Source: Acidobacteria bacterium CG_4_9_14_3_um_filter_49_7 (lineage in GTDB: Bacteria > Acidobacteriota > Holophagae > Thermotomaculales > Thermotomaculaceae). Taken from it: 6,408 bases of DNA. This document shows positions 1 through 5,655 of the stretch, piece by piece. Numbering within the stretch: the stretch's first letter is position 1; every line of letters starts with the position of its first letter. The stretch is from contig PFTO01000057.1 of assembly GCA_002789615.1 (NCBI GenBank), positions 3,642-10,049 on the forward strand, written 5' to 3'. The notes beneath the pieces were generated by a model. That model searched no databases, was not told the origin of the DNA, and saw nothing but the letters and a program-made list of their open reading frames with translations. The position numbers and the translations under genes are program-made.

Positions 1-423
1 GGCAAAGGCTTTATCTTTCAATTTTTTGCGCACCGATTTAACCGGGATGTCCCCCAGAAGCCGGGATGGACGGACATAGGCCACCGCCATCACGAAACCG
101 GACAACTCATCTACCGCATATAGTGTTTTTGCCAGAAGAGTTGTACGGGAAATCCCCGTGCAGTCAGCGTGCCCCCCGATTGCTTCAATCATTTCATCCG
201 GGAATCCACCTTCCTTTAAAATTTCCATTCCTTTCAGCGGGTGTTGCTCTGGAAATTGCTCGTAGTCAAAATCATGGAGCAATCCGGTAATTCGCCAGTA
301 TTCTTCATCTTCTCCGAATTTTTTAGCATAGAACCCCATGGCCTCTTCAACAGCAAACAAGTGTCGCTTCAGGGAGTCTTTCAGAACATATTTGTTTACC
401 AGTGCTTCCGCTTTCATTCTCAT
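1..423 (-). CDS. HD-domain hydrolase, partial (C-terminus beyond left edge)
   Basis: The reading frame opens at an ATG at 423 and stays open to base 1, giving 141 residues that start MRMKAEALVNKY. The HD metal-binding pattern is visible: H21 (KRHLFAVE), H50-D51 (GLLHDFDYE), H85 (GGHAD) and D105 (YAVDELSG). Small stand-alone HD proteins of this type are usually about 185-190 residues, so roughly 45 residues are missing outside the window. They are predicted metal-dependent phosphohydrolases, probably cytoplasmic, but the substrate of this subfamily is not known to me. A GGGAG lies 6 bases before the ATG at 423; a second ATG at 417 is a less well spaced alternative. The gene follows tnaA after only 15 bases with no terminator, so the two are probably co-transcribed. 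The family call is firm; the reaction is not known. Confidence 0.85.
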   Translation of the reverse strand, partial: MRMKAEALVNKYVLKDSLKRHLFAVEEAMGFYAKKFGEDEEYWRITGLLHDFDYEQFPEQHPLKGMEILKEGGFPDEMIEAIGGHADCTGISRTTLLAKTLYAVDELSGFVMAVAYVRPSRLLGDIPVKSVRKKLKDKAFA

Positions 424-438
424 GCCCTACTCCCGGGT

Positions 439-1812
439 TCAGTCCACAAGATCGAATTTTGCCGTAAAATGGCGTAGAAACGGTGGCTCCCAAGTAATTT
501 TGAGCCCCTTCGCTTTATCCCGTTCTCCGTAGGTCTCAATGATGGCCTCAATTGCAAAGTCAAAGTGACTCTGCGTGTATACCCTTCTGGGAAACGCAAG
601 GCGGACAAGCTCCATCTCGGCGGGGATTTCCTCCCCTGTATCCGAATTCTTCCTGCCGAACATCACACTTCCGATTTCCACGCCCCGGATACCTCCCTTC
701 CGGTACAGCTCAGCACAGAGGACCTGACCTGGAAACTGAGAAGCTGGAATATGGGGATAAAACGCTTTTGCGTCAATGTAAACTGCATGACCACCGGTGG
801 GCCGGATAATATCGATGCCCGAAGCCGTGAGCCGTTCCCCCATATATGCCGCCGTGCGCAAGCGGTATTTCAGGTAGTCTTCATGGAGCACCTCTTCCAG
901 GCCTACGGCCAGCGCATCCAGGTCCCGTCCGGCAAGACCACCATAGCTTGGGAACCCTTCAGTAAGAATCAACAGGTTGCGGGAGTTCATGGCCAGTGTC
1001 TCATCGTTCATAGCGAGAAACCCGCCGATATTAACCATGGCGTCCTTCTTCGCGCTCATCGTACAGCCATCGGCATAGGAGAACATCTCCTGAGCAACTT
1101 CCAGGACGCTTTTATCCTGGTATCCGTCTTCCCTCAGCTTGATAAAGTAGGCATTTTCCGCGAAACGGCAGGCATCAATAAAGAATGGAATGTCGTACTT
1201 GTGCAGCAATTTGCCCGTTTCCCTGATATTCTCCATGGAAACCGGCTGGCCCCCGCCGGAATTGTTGGTTATGGTAGTCATACCCATGGGCACTTTTTCA
1301 TGGTTTTTTTCCAGGAATTCTGCCAACCGCTTCAGATCCATATTCCCTTTGAACGGATGCTCCAGTGTCGGGATTTTCCCTTCAGGAATCACGAGATCCA
1401 CTGCTTCAGCCTTGTTGAACTCGACATTGGCGCGGGTTGTGTCAAAGTGTGTATTGTTGGGAATTTTATCCCCTTCCTTCACAGCGACACTGAACAATAT
1501 CCGTTCCGCCGCTCGCCCCTGATGAGTGGGAATAATATGTTTAAAGCCGGTGATATTCTTAACTGCCTTTTCAAACCGGAAAAAACTCTTGCTGCCGGCG
1601 TAAGCTTCATCACCGGTCATCATGGCAGCCCACTGGCGGTCACTCATTGCGCCGGTCCCGCTGTCGGTCAAAAAGTCAATGAGGATATCTTCCGCCTTGA
1701 TACGAAAAGGGTTGTAATCAGCTTCTTTCAAAATTTCAATCCGTTCTTTTTCTGTGGTCTGGCGAATGGATTCCACCATCTTAATCTTAAAGGGTTCGAT
1801 CAATGTTTTCAT
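439..1812 (-). CDS. tnaA: Tryptophanase (tryptophan indole-lyase)
   Basis: This encodes a 457-residue cytoplasmic PLP enzyme of the beta-eliminating lyase family, which splits L-tryptophan into indole, pyruvate and ammonia. Family landmarks are present: LTDSGTGAMSD (49-58), GDEAYAG with Y71, PTHQGRAAE with R100, NNSGGGQPVS (183-192), D213 and R216, and MSAKKD with the PLP lysine at K256. R404 is the likely carboxylate-binding arginine. The family also contains tyrosine phenol-lyase. Three positions that separate the two are tryptophanase-like here: D124 in FDTTR (Thr in phenol-lyase), I380 in GVEIG (Arg381 in phenol-lyase) and H448 in LRHFTAKF (Phe in phenol-lyase). The start at 1812 is chosen because AGGAG lies 9 bases upstream and the protein then begins like the family (EPFKIKMVE); the frame stays open upstream to a GTG at 1980 without family sequence. 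The HD gene follows 15 bases downstream. Its length is close to phenol-lyase (456) and shorter than E. coli TnaA (471). Confidence 0.93.
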   Translation of the reverse strand: MKTLIEPFKIKMVESIRQTTEKERIEILKEADYNPFRIKAEDILIDFLTDSGTGAMSDRQWAAMMTGDEAYAGSKSFFRFEKAVKNITGFKHIIPTHQGRAAERILFSVAVKEGDKIPNNTHFDTTRANVEFNKAEAVDLVIPEGKIPTLEHPFKGNMDLKRLAEFLEKNHEKVPMGMTTITNNSGGGQPVSMENIRETGKLLHKYDIPFFIDACRFAENAYFIKLREDGYQDKSVLEVAQEMFSYADGCTMSAKKDAMVNIGGFLAMNDETLAMNSRNLLILTEGFPSYGGLAGRDLDALAVGLEEVLHEDYLKYRLRTAAYMGERLTASGIDIIRPTGGHAVYIDAKAFYPHIPASQFPGQVLCAELYRKGGIRGVEIGSVMFGRKNSDTGEEIPAEMELVRLAFPRRVYTQSHFDFAIEAIIETYGERDKAKGLKITWEPPFLRHFTAKFDLVD

Positions 1813-1821
1813 TGGATTCTT

Positions 1822-1826
1822 CTCCT
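1822..1826 (-). promoter_or_regulatory. Ribosome binding site of tnaA
   Basis: AGGAG on the minus strand lies 9 bases before the ATG at 1812. It decides the start against the longer in-frame opening from a GTG at 1980, whose extra 56 residues do not resemble the family N-terminus. Confidence 0.75.
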
Positions 1827-1846
1827 GATCGCGTGTTTTCCTGCAC

Positions 1847-1888
1847 CGGGACATTGTAACACAGGGAAACTCGTGGCGCGTTGTCCCG
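1847..1888. repeat. Interrupted 7-bp inverted repeat around the tnaA promoter
   Basis: CGGGACA (1847-1853) and TGTCCCG (1882-1888) are exact reverse complements separated by 28 bases. The left arm touches the -10 element of tnaA and the right arm sits near the -35 region. It could be a split operator, but 7-bp arms this far apart may also arise by chance. Confidence 0.3.
1853..1861 (-). promoter_or_regulatory. Extended -10 promoter for tnaA
   Basis: The minus strand reads TGTTACAAT, an extended -10 element (TG, one base, then TACAAT, five of six matching TATAAT). There is no good -35 at 16-18 bases, as expected for an extended -10 promoter. Transcription would start near 1846 and give a leader of about 34 bases, too short for an E. 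coli-type tnaC peptide. A 7-bp inverted repeat (CGGGACA at 1847-1853, TGTCCCG at 1882-1888) flanks it. Confidence 0.5.
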
Positions 1889-2006
1889 AATGTCAGGGAA
1901 TGGCAAACTGCGGGAAAGAGCGTGAGTGGGAAAACCAGGGAGTTGGTCAATTCTGTCTTTCTGAACTCATCACTTTTCACCGATCAATTCCTATTTTATT
2001 CAACCT

Positions 2007-2037
2007 CAAGCTGCGGCGTAGCGCCGCTCCCCGCTTG
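2007..2037. repeat. GC-rich hairpin-forming inverted repeat overlapping a -35 element
   Basis: The inner stem is GCGGCG (2013-2018), loop TAG, CGCCGC (2022-2027), a perfect 6-bp pairing. A second pair, CAAGC (2007-2011) with GCTTG (2033-2037), encloses it with one unpaired base on the left and five on the right. The outer right arm runs into the -35 TTGACA (2035-2040) of the CYTH operon. No T-run follows on either strand, so it is not an intrinsic terminator. A binding site for a regulator of the rightward operon is possible. Confidence 0.4.
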
Positions 2038-2063
2038 ACAAACCCGTGCCAGGGCGCAATAAT
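2035..2063 (+). promoter_or_regulatory. Sigma70-like promoter of the CYTH-DUF47-PiT operon
   Basis: A perfect -35 TTGACA (2035-2040), a 17-base spacer and a -10 AATAAT (2058-2063, five of six) are present. Transcription would begin near 2070, leaving about 47 bases of leader before the GTG at 2117. This also argues against the ATG at 2081, which would lie only about 11 bases into the transcript. No other promoter of this quality was seen before the downstream genes, so it probably serves all three. Confidence 0.7.
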
Positions 2064-2106
2064 GGTCGAACCTTTGCTGAATGAGGAAGGGAAACAAGGA
2101 GAAGTC

Positions 2107-2112
2107 GGGGAG
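2107..2112 (+). promoter_or_regulatory. Ribosome binding site deciding the CYTH start
   Basis: GGGGAG lies 4 bases before the GTG at 2117, and a second purine-rich site, AGGAG, lies at 2097-2101. The ATG at 2081 in the same frame has no comparable sequence upstream. The GTG also places the ExExK motif at residues 4-8, where the family has it. Confidence 0.55.
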
Positions 2113-2116
2113 TACT

Positions 2117-2590
2117 GTGGGCAGGGAAATTGAACGCAAGTTCCTAGTGAAAAACATGAGTTGGAAAGATAATGCTGAAGGCACATTATACCGCCAGGGA
2201 TACCTGTCCCTTGACCCGGACCGGGCGGTCCGCGTTCGGATTGCCGGTGACGGGGCGCATATCACCATCAAGAGCCGCATTTCAGAACTTGTTCGACGAG
2301 AATTTGAATACTCAATTCCGGTTGCGGATGCAGAAGAAATGTTAAGGGAACTCTGTCAGAACTTCCTGGTCATAAAGAAACGCTATCGTGTCGAATGCGG
2401 CAGTCACGTTTGGGAAATTGACGAATTTGAAGGAGAAAACGCCGGTCTTGTTGTCGCGGAAGTGGAACTCTCGGCCGCAGACGAAGCAGTCGAATTGCCG
2501 GATTGGGTTGGAAAAGAAATAACGGGCGACACAAAGTACCTCAACATGTGCCTCTGCAAACTTCCCTTCTCGTGGTGGAAAAGAAAATGA
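2117..2590 (+). CDS. CYTH-domain protein, probable inorganic triphosphatase
   Basis: With a GTG start this gives 157 residues beginning VGREIERKFLV. The family signature ExExK is at residues 4-8 (EIERK). The alternating charged strands of the triphosphate tunnel follow: R38, R40 and R42 region (RAVRVRI), K52 (TIKSR), E62 and E64 (REFEYSI), K87-R91 (KKRYR), E100 and D102-E103 (WEIDEFEG), E115 and E117 (VAEVELS), and KEITGDTKYLN (133-143). Short bacterial CYTH proteins with this signature include metal-dependent inorganic triphosphatases; others are class IV adenylate cyclases or thiamine triphosphatases. No CHAD domain is fused. The gene opens a plus-strand operon with a DUF47 protein and a PiT permease, which favours a role in phosphate metabolism; that is inference. 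Family is confident, substrate is not. Confidence 0.85.
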   Translation: MGREIERKFLVKNMSWKDNAEGTLYRQGYLSLDPDRAVRVRIAGDGAHITIKSRISELVRREFEYSIPVADAEEMLRELCQNFLVIKKRYRVECGSHVWEIDEFEGENAGLVVAEVELSAADEAVELPDWVGKEITGDTKYLNMCLCKLPFSWWKRK

Positions 2591-2619
2591 ATGACTTTAT
2601 TCAGCATAAACGGAACAGT

Positions 2620-2625
2620 AGGAGG
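2620..2625 (+). promoter_or_regulatory. Strong ribosome binding site of the DUF47 gene
   Basis: A full AGGAGG, 5 bases before the ATG at 2631, is the strongest Shine-Dalgarno in this operon. The PiT start has none, so the DUF47 protein may be made in excess of the permease, or the permease may depend on coupling to it. Confidence 0.7.
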
Positions 2626-2630
2626 GAGCC

Positions 2631-3275
2631 ATGGCACTGATGCAAAATCTGACCAAACTTCTTATCTCAAGAATTGATGAATACCTGGATGCTATCAGCG
2701 AAGGTATGATTGTTTTCCAACAGGGACTCCTGGACTATCTGGAGAACCGAATGACAGATTTTGAAGAGAGAATGGCAATGGTGGGTCAATATGAATCCCG
2801 GGCCGACAAACTTCGCCGGGAAATTGAGAACCAACTTTACAGCCACTCTCTCATCCCCGAAATGCGGGGAGATGTGCTGGGTCTGCTGGAGCATCTGGAC
2901 AATATCATTGATGTTGCTAAGGAGACTTTGACTCAGTTTTCCATAGAAGTGCCGGATATTCCCATGGAGCTGTGTGCCGATTTTTCTGACCTGACGGTCT
3001 CCACTGTACAGGCAGGAGAGGAGCTTGTGTCTGCGGTCCGGGCCTTTTTCCGGGAACTGAGCCGGGTAAAGGATCACGTCCACAAGGTGTATTTTTTTGA
3101 AAAGGAAACCGATCGAATTGCCAGCAATCTTAAAATGAAGATATTTCGGCGGGACATGGATTTGAGTCGCAAAAAGCACCTTCGGGATGTGGCGACCAAT
3201 GTGGCAAAGATTTCAGACGAAGCTGAAAACGTGGCTGACCGTCTGTCCATCTACACGATTAAACGGACTATCTGA
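2631..3275 (+). CDS. DUF47 / PhoU-like protein associated with PiT phosphate permease
   Basis: This is a 214-residue, almost entirely helical cytoplasmic protein of the DUF47 (TIGR00153, PhoU-like) family, normal in length. PhoU-type metal-binding E-x3-D pairs are visible at E55/D59 (ESRAD), E157/D161 (EKETD) and E199/D203 (ENVAD), with further acidic residues at E87, D90, D94 and D196. There is no signal peptide or membrane segment. The family is typically encoded directly before a PiT permease and is thought to modulate it, by analogy with PhoU and the Pst transporter. Here the permease begins 5 bases after this stop codon. The CYTH gene ends 40 bases upstream with no terminator between. 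The start is fixed by AGGAGG 5 bases ahead. Confidence 0.9.
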   Translation: MALMQNLTKLLISRIDEYLDAISEGMIVFQQGLLDYLENRMTDFEERMAMVGQYESRADKLRREIENQLYSHSLIPEMRGDVLGLLEHLDNIIDVAKETLTQFSIEVPDIPMELCADFSDLTVSTVQAGEELVSAVRAFFRELSRVKDHVHKVYFFEKETDRIASNLKMKIFRRDMDLSRKKHLRDVATNVAKISDEAENVADRLSIYTIKRTI

Positions 3276-3280
3276 CAAAG

Positions 3281-4588
3281 ATGCTGTTATTCTTCCTTTC
3301 TTCGGGACTTTTTCTTGGCTGGTCCCTGGGGGCCAACGATGCGGCCAACGTGTTCGGCACCGCCGTTGGTTCCCGGATGATCCGGTTCAAAACTGCCGCC
3401 ATTATCTGCGGTGTTTTTGTAATCATAGGTGCTGTCATCGGCGGAAATGGTACCAGTGAGACCCTGGGGAAGCTGGGTGCTATCAGCGCACTGGGTGGGG
3501 CATTCACCGTAGCCCTTTCAGCGGCCCTCTCCATATTTGTAATGGTTCGGTTAAAGCTGCCTGTCTCCACATCCCAGGCCATTGTCGGCGCCATTATCGG
3601 ATGGAATTTTTTCGCGAACAACCCCACAGACACGTCCATTCTGATAAAGATTGTCGGAACATGGGTAGTCTGCCCGATTATTGCCGGCATCATTGCAGCC
3701 ATCCTGTTTATCCTGGTTCGCTTTCTGGTTAACCGCAGTCGGCTCCATCTGCTTCAACAGGACCAACTGACGCGGTACGGGCTGATTATCGTCGGAGCCT
3801 TTGGCGCATACTCACTTGGCGCCAATAATATAGCCAATGTTGTCGGGGTATTCATACCATCCTCTCCGCTTCATTCCCTGGTCTTTCCACTCATCGGGAC
3901 TTTCAGCGGCAAGCAGCAGCTTTTCCTGATTGGTGGGATTTCTATTGCGATTGGAGTTGCCACATATTCCAGAGGTGTCATGGAGACAGTGGGGTCCAGC
4001 GTAGTGAAATTATCTCCACTGGCTGCCCTCATCGTAGTCATGGCAGAAGCTACAGTTCTCTTTATTTTTGCATCCCAGGGATTGAACACTTTTCTCACCG
4101 CCAATGGACTGCCCCCCATCCCCCTGGTCCCTATTTCCAGTTCCCAGGCTGCCATCGGCGCGCTTGTAGGTATCGGTCTTGTCCGCGGAGGAGGTAAAGG
4201 AATTTGCTATTCACTGCTGGGAAAAATCAGTCTAGGCTGGATAGCTACACCGATTCTTGCCAGTATTATCACCTTCATTGCTCTGTTTTTCATGCAGAAT
4301 GTATTTAATCAGACAGTCATCGCCCCGAAAACAGAAACCATTCAGATCCAGTCACATACAACGGAGCCGATGGAAATGGACCGTCAGATTCAAAACAAAA
4401 AAATATCCGTTTTCTATTTCCATGAGAATCTTCATCAAGCCGTACAGGGAAATTACTCATTGTCCATGGGCCAAATCGTTACGAATTCGTTCAACCACTT
4501 CATGCACGTCAAAAGGCTTGACGAAAAAGCCTTGTACCCCGGCCTCATTGGCCTGCTGAAGGGTTGTTGCGTCGGAGATACCGGATAA
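3281..4588 (+). CDS. PiT-family inorganic phosphate permease with an unusual C-terminal tail
   Basis: This is an inner-membrane permease of 435 residues, expected to import phosphate with protons or cations. The two family half-repeats are clear: GANDAANVFGTAVGS (17-31) with GANNIANVVGVF (180-191), and PVSTSQAIVGAI (94-105) with PISSSQAAIGAL (284-295). Hydrophobic segments fill the region to about residue 343 (FFMQNVFNQ), where bacterial members of this kind normally end. The remaining 90 or so residues are hydrophilic and unrelated to the family as I know it. The last 43 (393-435) lie antisense to the receiver gene in the same codon register. An A7 tract at 4397-4403 could allow a -1 shift that ends the protein at 4425 after 381 residues. 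The start follows the DUF47 stop by 5 bases without a clear Shine-Dalgarno, suggesting translational coupling. Function is confident; the true C-terminus is uncertain. Confidence 0.9.
   Translation: MLLFFLSSGLFLGWSLGANDAANVFGTAVGSRMIRFKTAAIICGVFVIIGAVIGGNGTSETLGKLGAISALGGAFTVALSAALSIFVMVRLKLPVSTSQAIVGAIIGWNFFANNPTDTSILIKIVGTWVVCPIIAGIIAAILFILVRFLVNRSRLHLLQQDQLTRYGLIIVGAFGAYSLGANNIANVVGVFIPSSPLHSLVFPLIGTFSGKQQLFLIGGISIAIGVATYSRGVMETVGSSVVKLSPLAALIVVMAEATVLFIFASQGLNTFLTANGLPPIPLVPISSSQAAIGALVGIGLVRGGGKGICYSLLGKISLGWIATPILASIITFIALFFMQNVFNQTVIAPKTETIQIQSHTTEPMEMDRQIQNKKISVFYFHENLHQAVQGNYSLSMGQIVTNSFNHFMHVKRLDEKALYPGLIGLLKGCCVGDTG
4397..4403 (+). other. A7 tract, possible slippage or frameshift site in the PiT tail
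   Basis: Seven consecutive A residues cover codons K373-K374 and the first base of the next codon. A -1 shift here adds seven residues (NIRFLFP) and meets TGA at 4423-4425, which is 31 bases short of the convergent receiver stop. Either polymerase or ribosome slippage, or a one-base sequencing or assembly error, would remove the overlap. Confidence 0.3.
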
Positions 4589-4825
4589 CAGGTACACCCG
4601 GATATTTCGGGTCATCTGAGAAGTCTTCAACTGACGCAACACCGACAGGCCACTCAGCATCGGCATCTCGTAGTCCATCAAAATGGCGTCAGGATGCGTG
4701 TTCAGTGCCATTTTCAACACTTCTGCACCATTATGAGCTGTTGTCACCTCATAACCCGCACGTTGAAACGCCGCTGCAAGGATATCCCGAATCAGAGCGG
4801 AGTCATCACCAATGAGAATTTTCAT
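4457..4825 (-). CDS. Single-domain CheY-like response regulator
   Basis: From the ATG at 4825 the product is 122 residues and consists only of a receiver domain. Key residues are D7-D8 (IGDDSALIRD) for metal binding, the phospho-acceptor D51 (AILMDYEMPMLSG), S81 (YLLSGISD) in the switch threonine/serine position and K103 (FVKPFD). No output domain is present, so it presumably acts by protein contact or phosphorelay in the cytoplasm. No histidine kinase or chemotaxis gene is in the window to indicate its partner. The start is chosen because MKILIGDD is the usual receiver opening; a GTG at 4858 would add 11 residues. No Shine-Dalgarno precedes 4825, and a -10 box ends 6 bases before it, so the mRNA may be leaderless. 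Its last 43 codons overlap the PiT tail on the other strand. Confidence 0.9.
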   Translation of the reverse strand: MKILIGDDSALIRDILAAAFQRAGYEVTTAHNGAEVLKMALNTHPDAILMDYEMPMLSGLSVLRQLKTSQMTRNIRVYLLSGISDATTLQQANEAGVQGFFVKPFDVHEVVERIRNDLAHGQ

Positions 4826-4831
4826 GTCTAT

Positions 4832-4860
4832 ATTGTAACGAATTTCGATACTTTGCACAA
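4832..4860 (-). promoter_or_regulatory. Promoter of the receiver gene, giving a possibly leaderless mRNA
   Basis: On the minus strand, TTGTGC (4860-4855, three of six) and TACAAT (4837-4832, five of six) are separated by 17 bases. The -10 ends 6 bases before the ATG at 4825, so transcription would start at or near the A of the start codon. It lies just past the terminator of the upstream transglycosylase gene, consistent with a separate unit. Confidence 0.5.
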
Positions 4861-4896
4861 ACTTGCCCGGGAAGGTACCGAAAACAGGTTGGATTC

Positions 4897-4933
4897 AAAA
4901 AACATCAGGCAGGCTCTCACCTGCCTGATGTTT
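4897..4933 (-). terminator. Intrinsic terminator of the lytic transglycosylase gene
   Basis: A perfect inverted repeat of at least 13 bp (arms 4901-4913 and 4920-4932, core CATCAGGCAGG with CCTGCCTGATG) encloses a 6-base loop. It extends to 14 bp with the A-T pair 4900/4933. On the minus strand it is followed by six T residues (4902-4897). It begins 32 bases after the stop codon at 4966. On the plus strand only three T residues follow, so any termination of rightward transcripts from the permease operon would be weaker. Confidence 0.9.
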
Positions 4934-4965
4934 CCCTTGAAAGGCAATTTTCTGTCAATTTTTAC

Positions 4966-5574
4966 TTAAAACTGATCAATTGTCGCGTGGGCTTTCCGTA
5001 CCAGTTTCGTGTATTTGAACACGGGATACCCATTATCCTGACGATATGTTCTGAATTTTGTTGGCCCCATGTTGTAGGCTGCCAGGACCAGATTCATGTC
5101 CTTGAAACGGGTTGCCAGTCTTTTCAAATACCGAATTCCAAGGGTTACATTCAATTCAGGGTTGTATAAGGCATCATTACCCTTGAGAACGATTCCGTAA
5201 TCTCTGGCAATTGCTTTCCCTGTAGCAGGCATCAATTGCATCAGTCCTACGGCCCCCACTGGAGATTCTGCGAACTTGTTGAATGCACTTTCTGTCTTCA
5301 TTACCGCCATTACGAATTCCACGGAAAATCCGCTGTTCAATGATTCCCCGGCAATAATGCGGGCCAGGTCTTCTTTCTCACGGTCTGTCAAATTTGTCTT
5401 TACGCTCGCTAGAACCTGTCTAACCCGATGCTCCCTTCTATGAAGATCCACAAAGCGCGCAAAATCGCGCTTATGTATCCGGCTATCTGTGTTAACTGGC
5501 TGCATAGCTGGAATACCGGCACATAGTGCAATGACTGTCACTGCAACAACCAGTATTTTCAGGATGTTTCTCAT
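4966..5574 (-). CDS. Secreted family-1 lytic transglycosylase (SLT domain)
   Basis: This encodes a 202-residue peptidoglycan lytic transglycosylase that would cleave the MurNAc-GlcNAc bond outside the inner membrane. Residues 1-23 form a signal peptide: a basic start (MRNILK), a hydrophobic core (ILVVAVTVIAL), then a probable signal peptidase I site near GIPA/MQ. The cysteine at 18 lacks a proper lipobox. The SLT domain covers about 80-185 with the catalytic Glu at E95 (VMKTESAFN), GAVGLMQLMPATG (107-119), YNPELNVTLGIRYL (137-150) and LVLAAYNMGP (162-171). Residues 24-80 are a charged helical linker with no recognised domain. GGAGG lies 6 bases before the ATG. A near-consensus promoter upstream and a strong terminator downstream make it a one-gene unit. 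Which subfamily and whether it is housekeeping or recycling cannot be told. Confidence 0.93.
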   Translation of the reverse strand: MRNILKILVVAVTVIALCAGIPAMQPVNTDSRIHKRDFARFVDLHRREHRVRQVLASVKTNLTDREKEDLARIIAGESLNSGFSVEFVMAVMKTESAFNKFAESPVGAVGLMQLMPATGKAIARDYGIVLKGNDALYNPELNVTLGIRYLKRLATRFKDMNLVLAAYNMGPTKFRTYRQDNGYPVFKYTKLVRKAHATIDQF

Positions 5575-5626
5575 ACGTTACCTCCACAAGTGCCGTACGA
5601 TACCACATAAAACAATTTAGTCAAGA

Positions 5627-5655
5627 ATTATATTTTTGCAAGTGATAAGTGTCAC
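5627..5655 (-). promoter_or_regulatory. Near-consensus promoter of the lytic transglycosylase gene
   Basis: On the minus strand, GTGACA (5655-5650, five of six) and a perfect TATAAT (5632-5627) are separated by 17 bases. The leader would be about 45 bases, containing GGAGG at 5585-5581. A second, weaker possibility uses TTGACT (5624-5619) with TATCGT (5602-5597), 16 bases apart. The spacer between this gene and the phosphofructokinase stop (5575-5719) holds no gene. Confidence 0.7.

Noticed and set aside
1813..1980. In-frame extension of tnaA upstream to a GTG at 1980
   Set aside because: The additional residues do not match the family N-terminus, and the ATG at 1812 has a well-placed AGGAG. 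The predicted transcript would also begin downstream of 1980.
1813..1980. A tnaC-like leader peptide before tnaA
   Set aside because: I found no short frame with a Trp codon and a suitable ribosome binding site on the minus strand in this spacer.
2081..2116. ATG at 2081 as the start of the CYTH protein
   Set aside because: No Shine-Dalgarno precedes it, it lies too close to the predicted transcription start, and it would push the ExExK motif away from its usual place at the N-terminus.
565..2133. A 522-codon open frame on the plus strand antisense to tnaA
   Set aside because: It covers tnaA and its upstream spacer almost entirely, has no recognisable domain, is rich in Cys, His and Phe, and has no ribosome binding site. 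The minus-strand frame is a textbook lyase, so this is a shadow frame.
4513..4533. Inverted repeat AAGGCTT / AAGCCTT as a terminator of the permease or receiver gene
   Set aside because: It lies inside the conserved VKPF coding stretch of the receiver, has a 7-base stem, and is not followed by a proper T-run on the plus strand.
5518..5526. Lipoprotein lipobox around Cys18 of the lytic transglycosylase
   Set aside because: The residues before Cys are I-A-L; a Leu at -1 does not fit the Gly/Ala/Ser needed, so a normal signal peptide is more likely.
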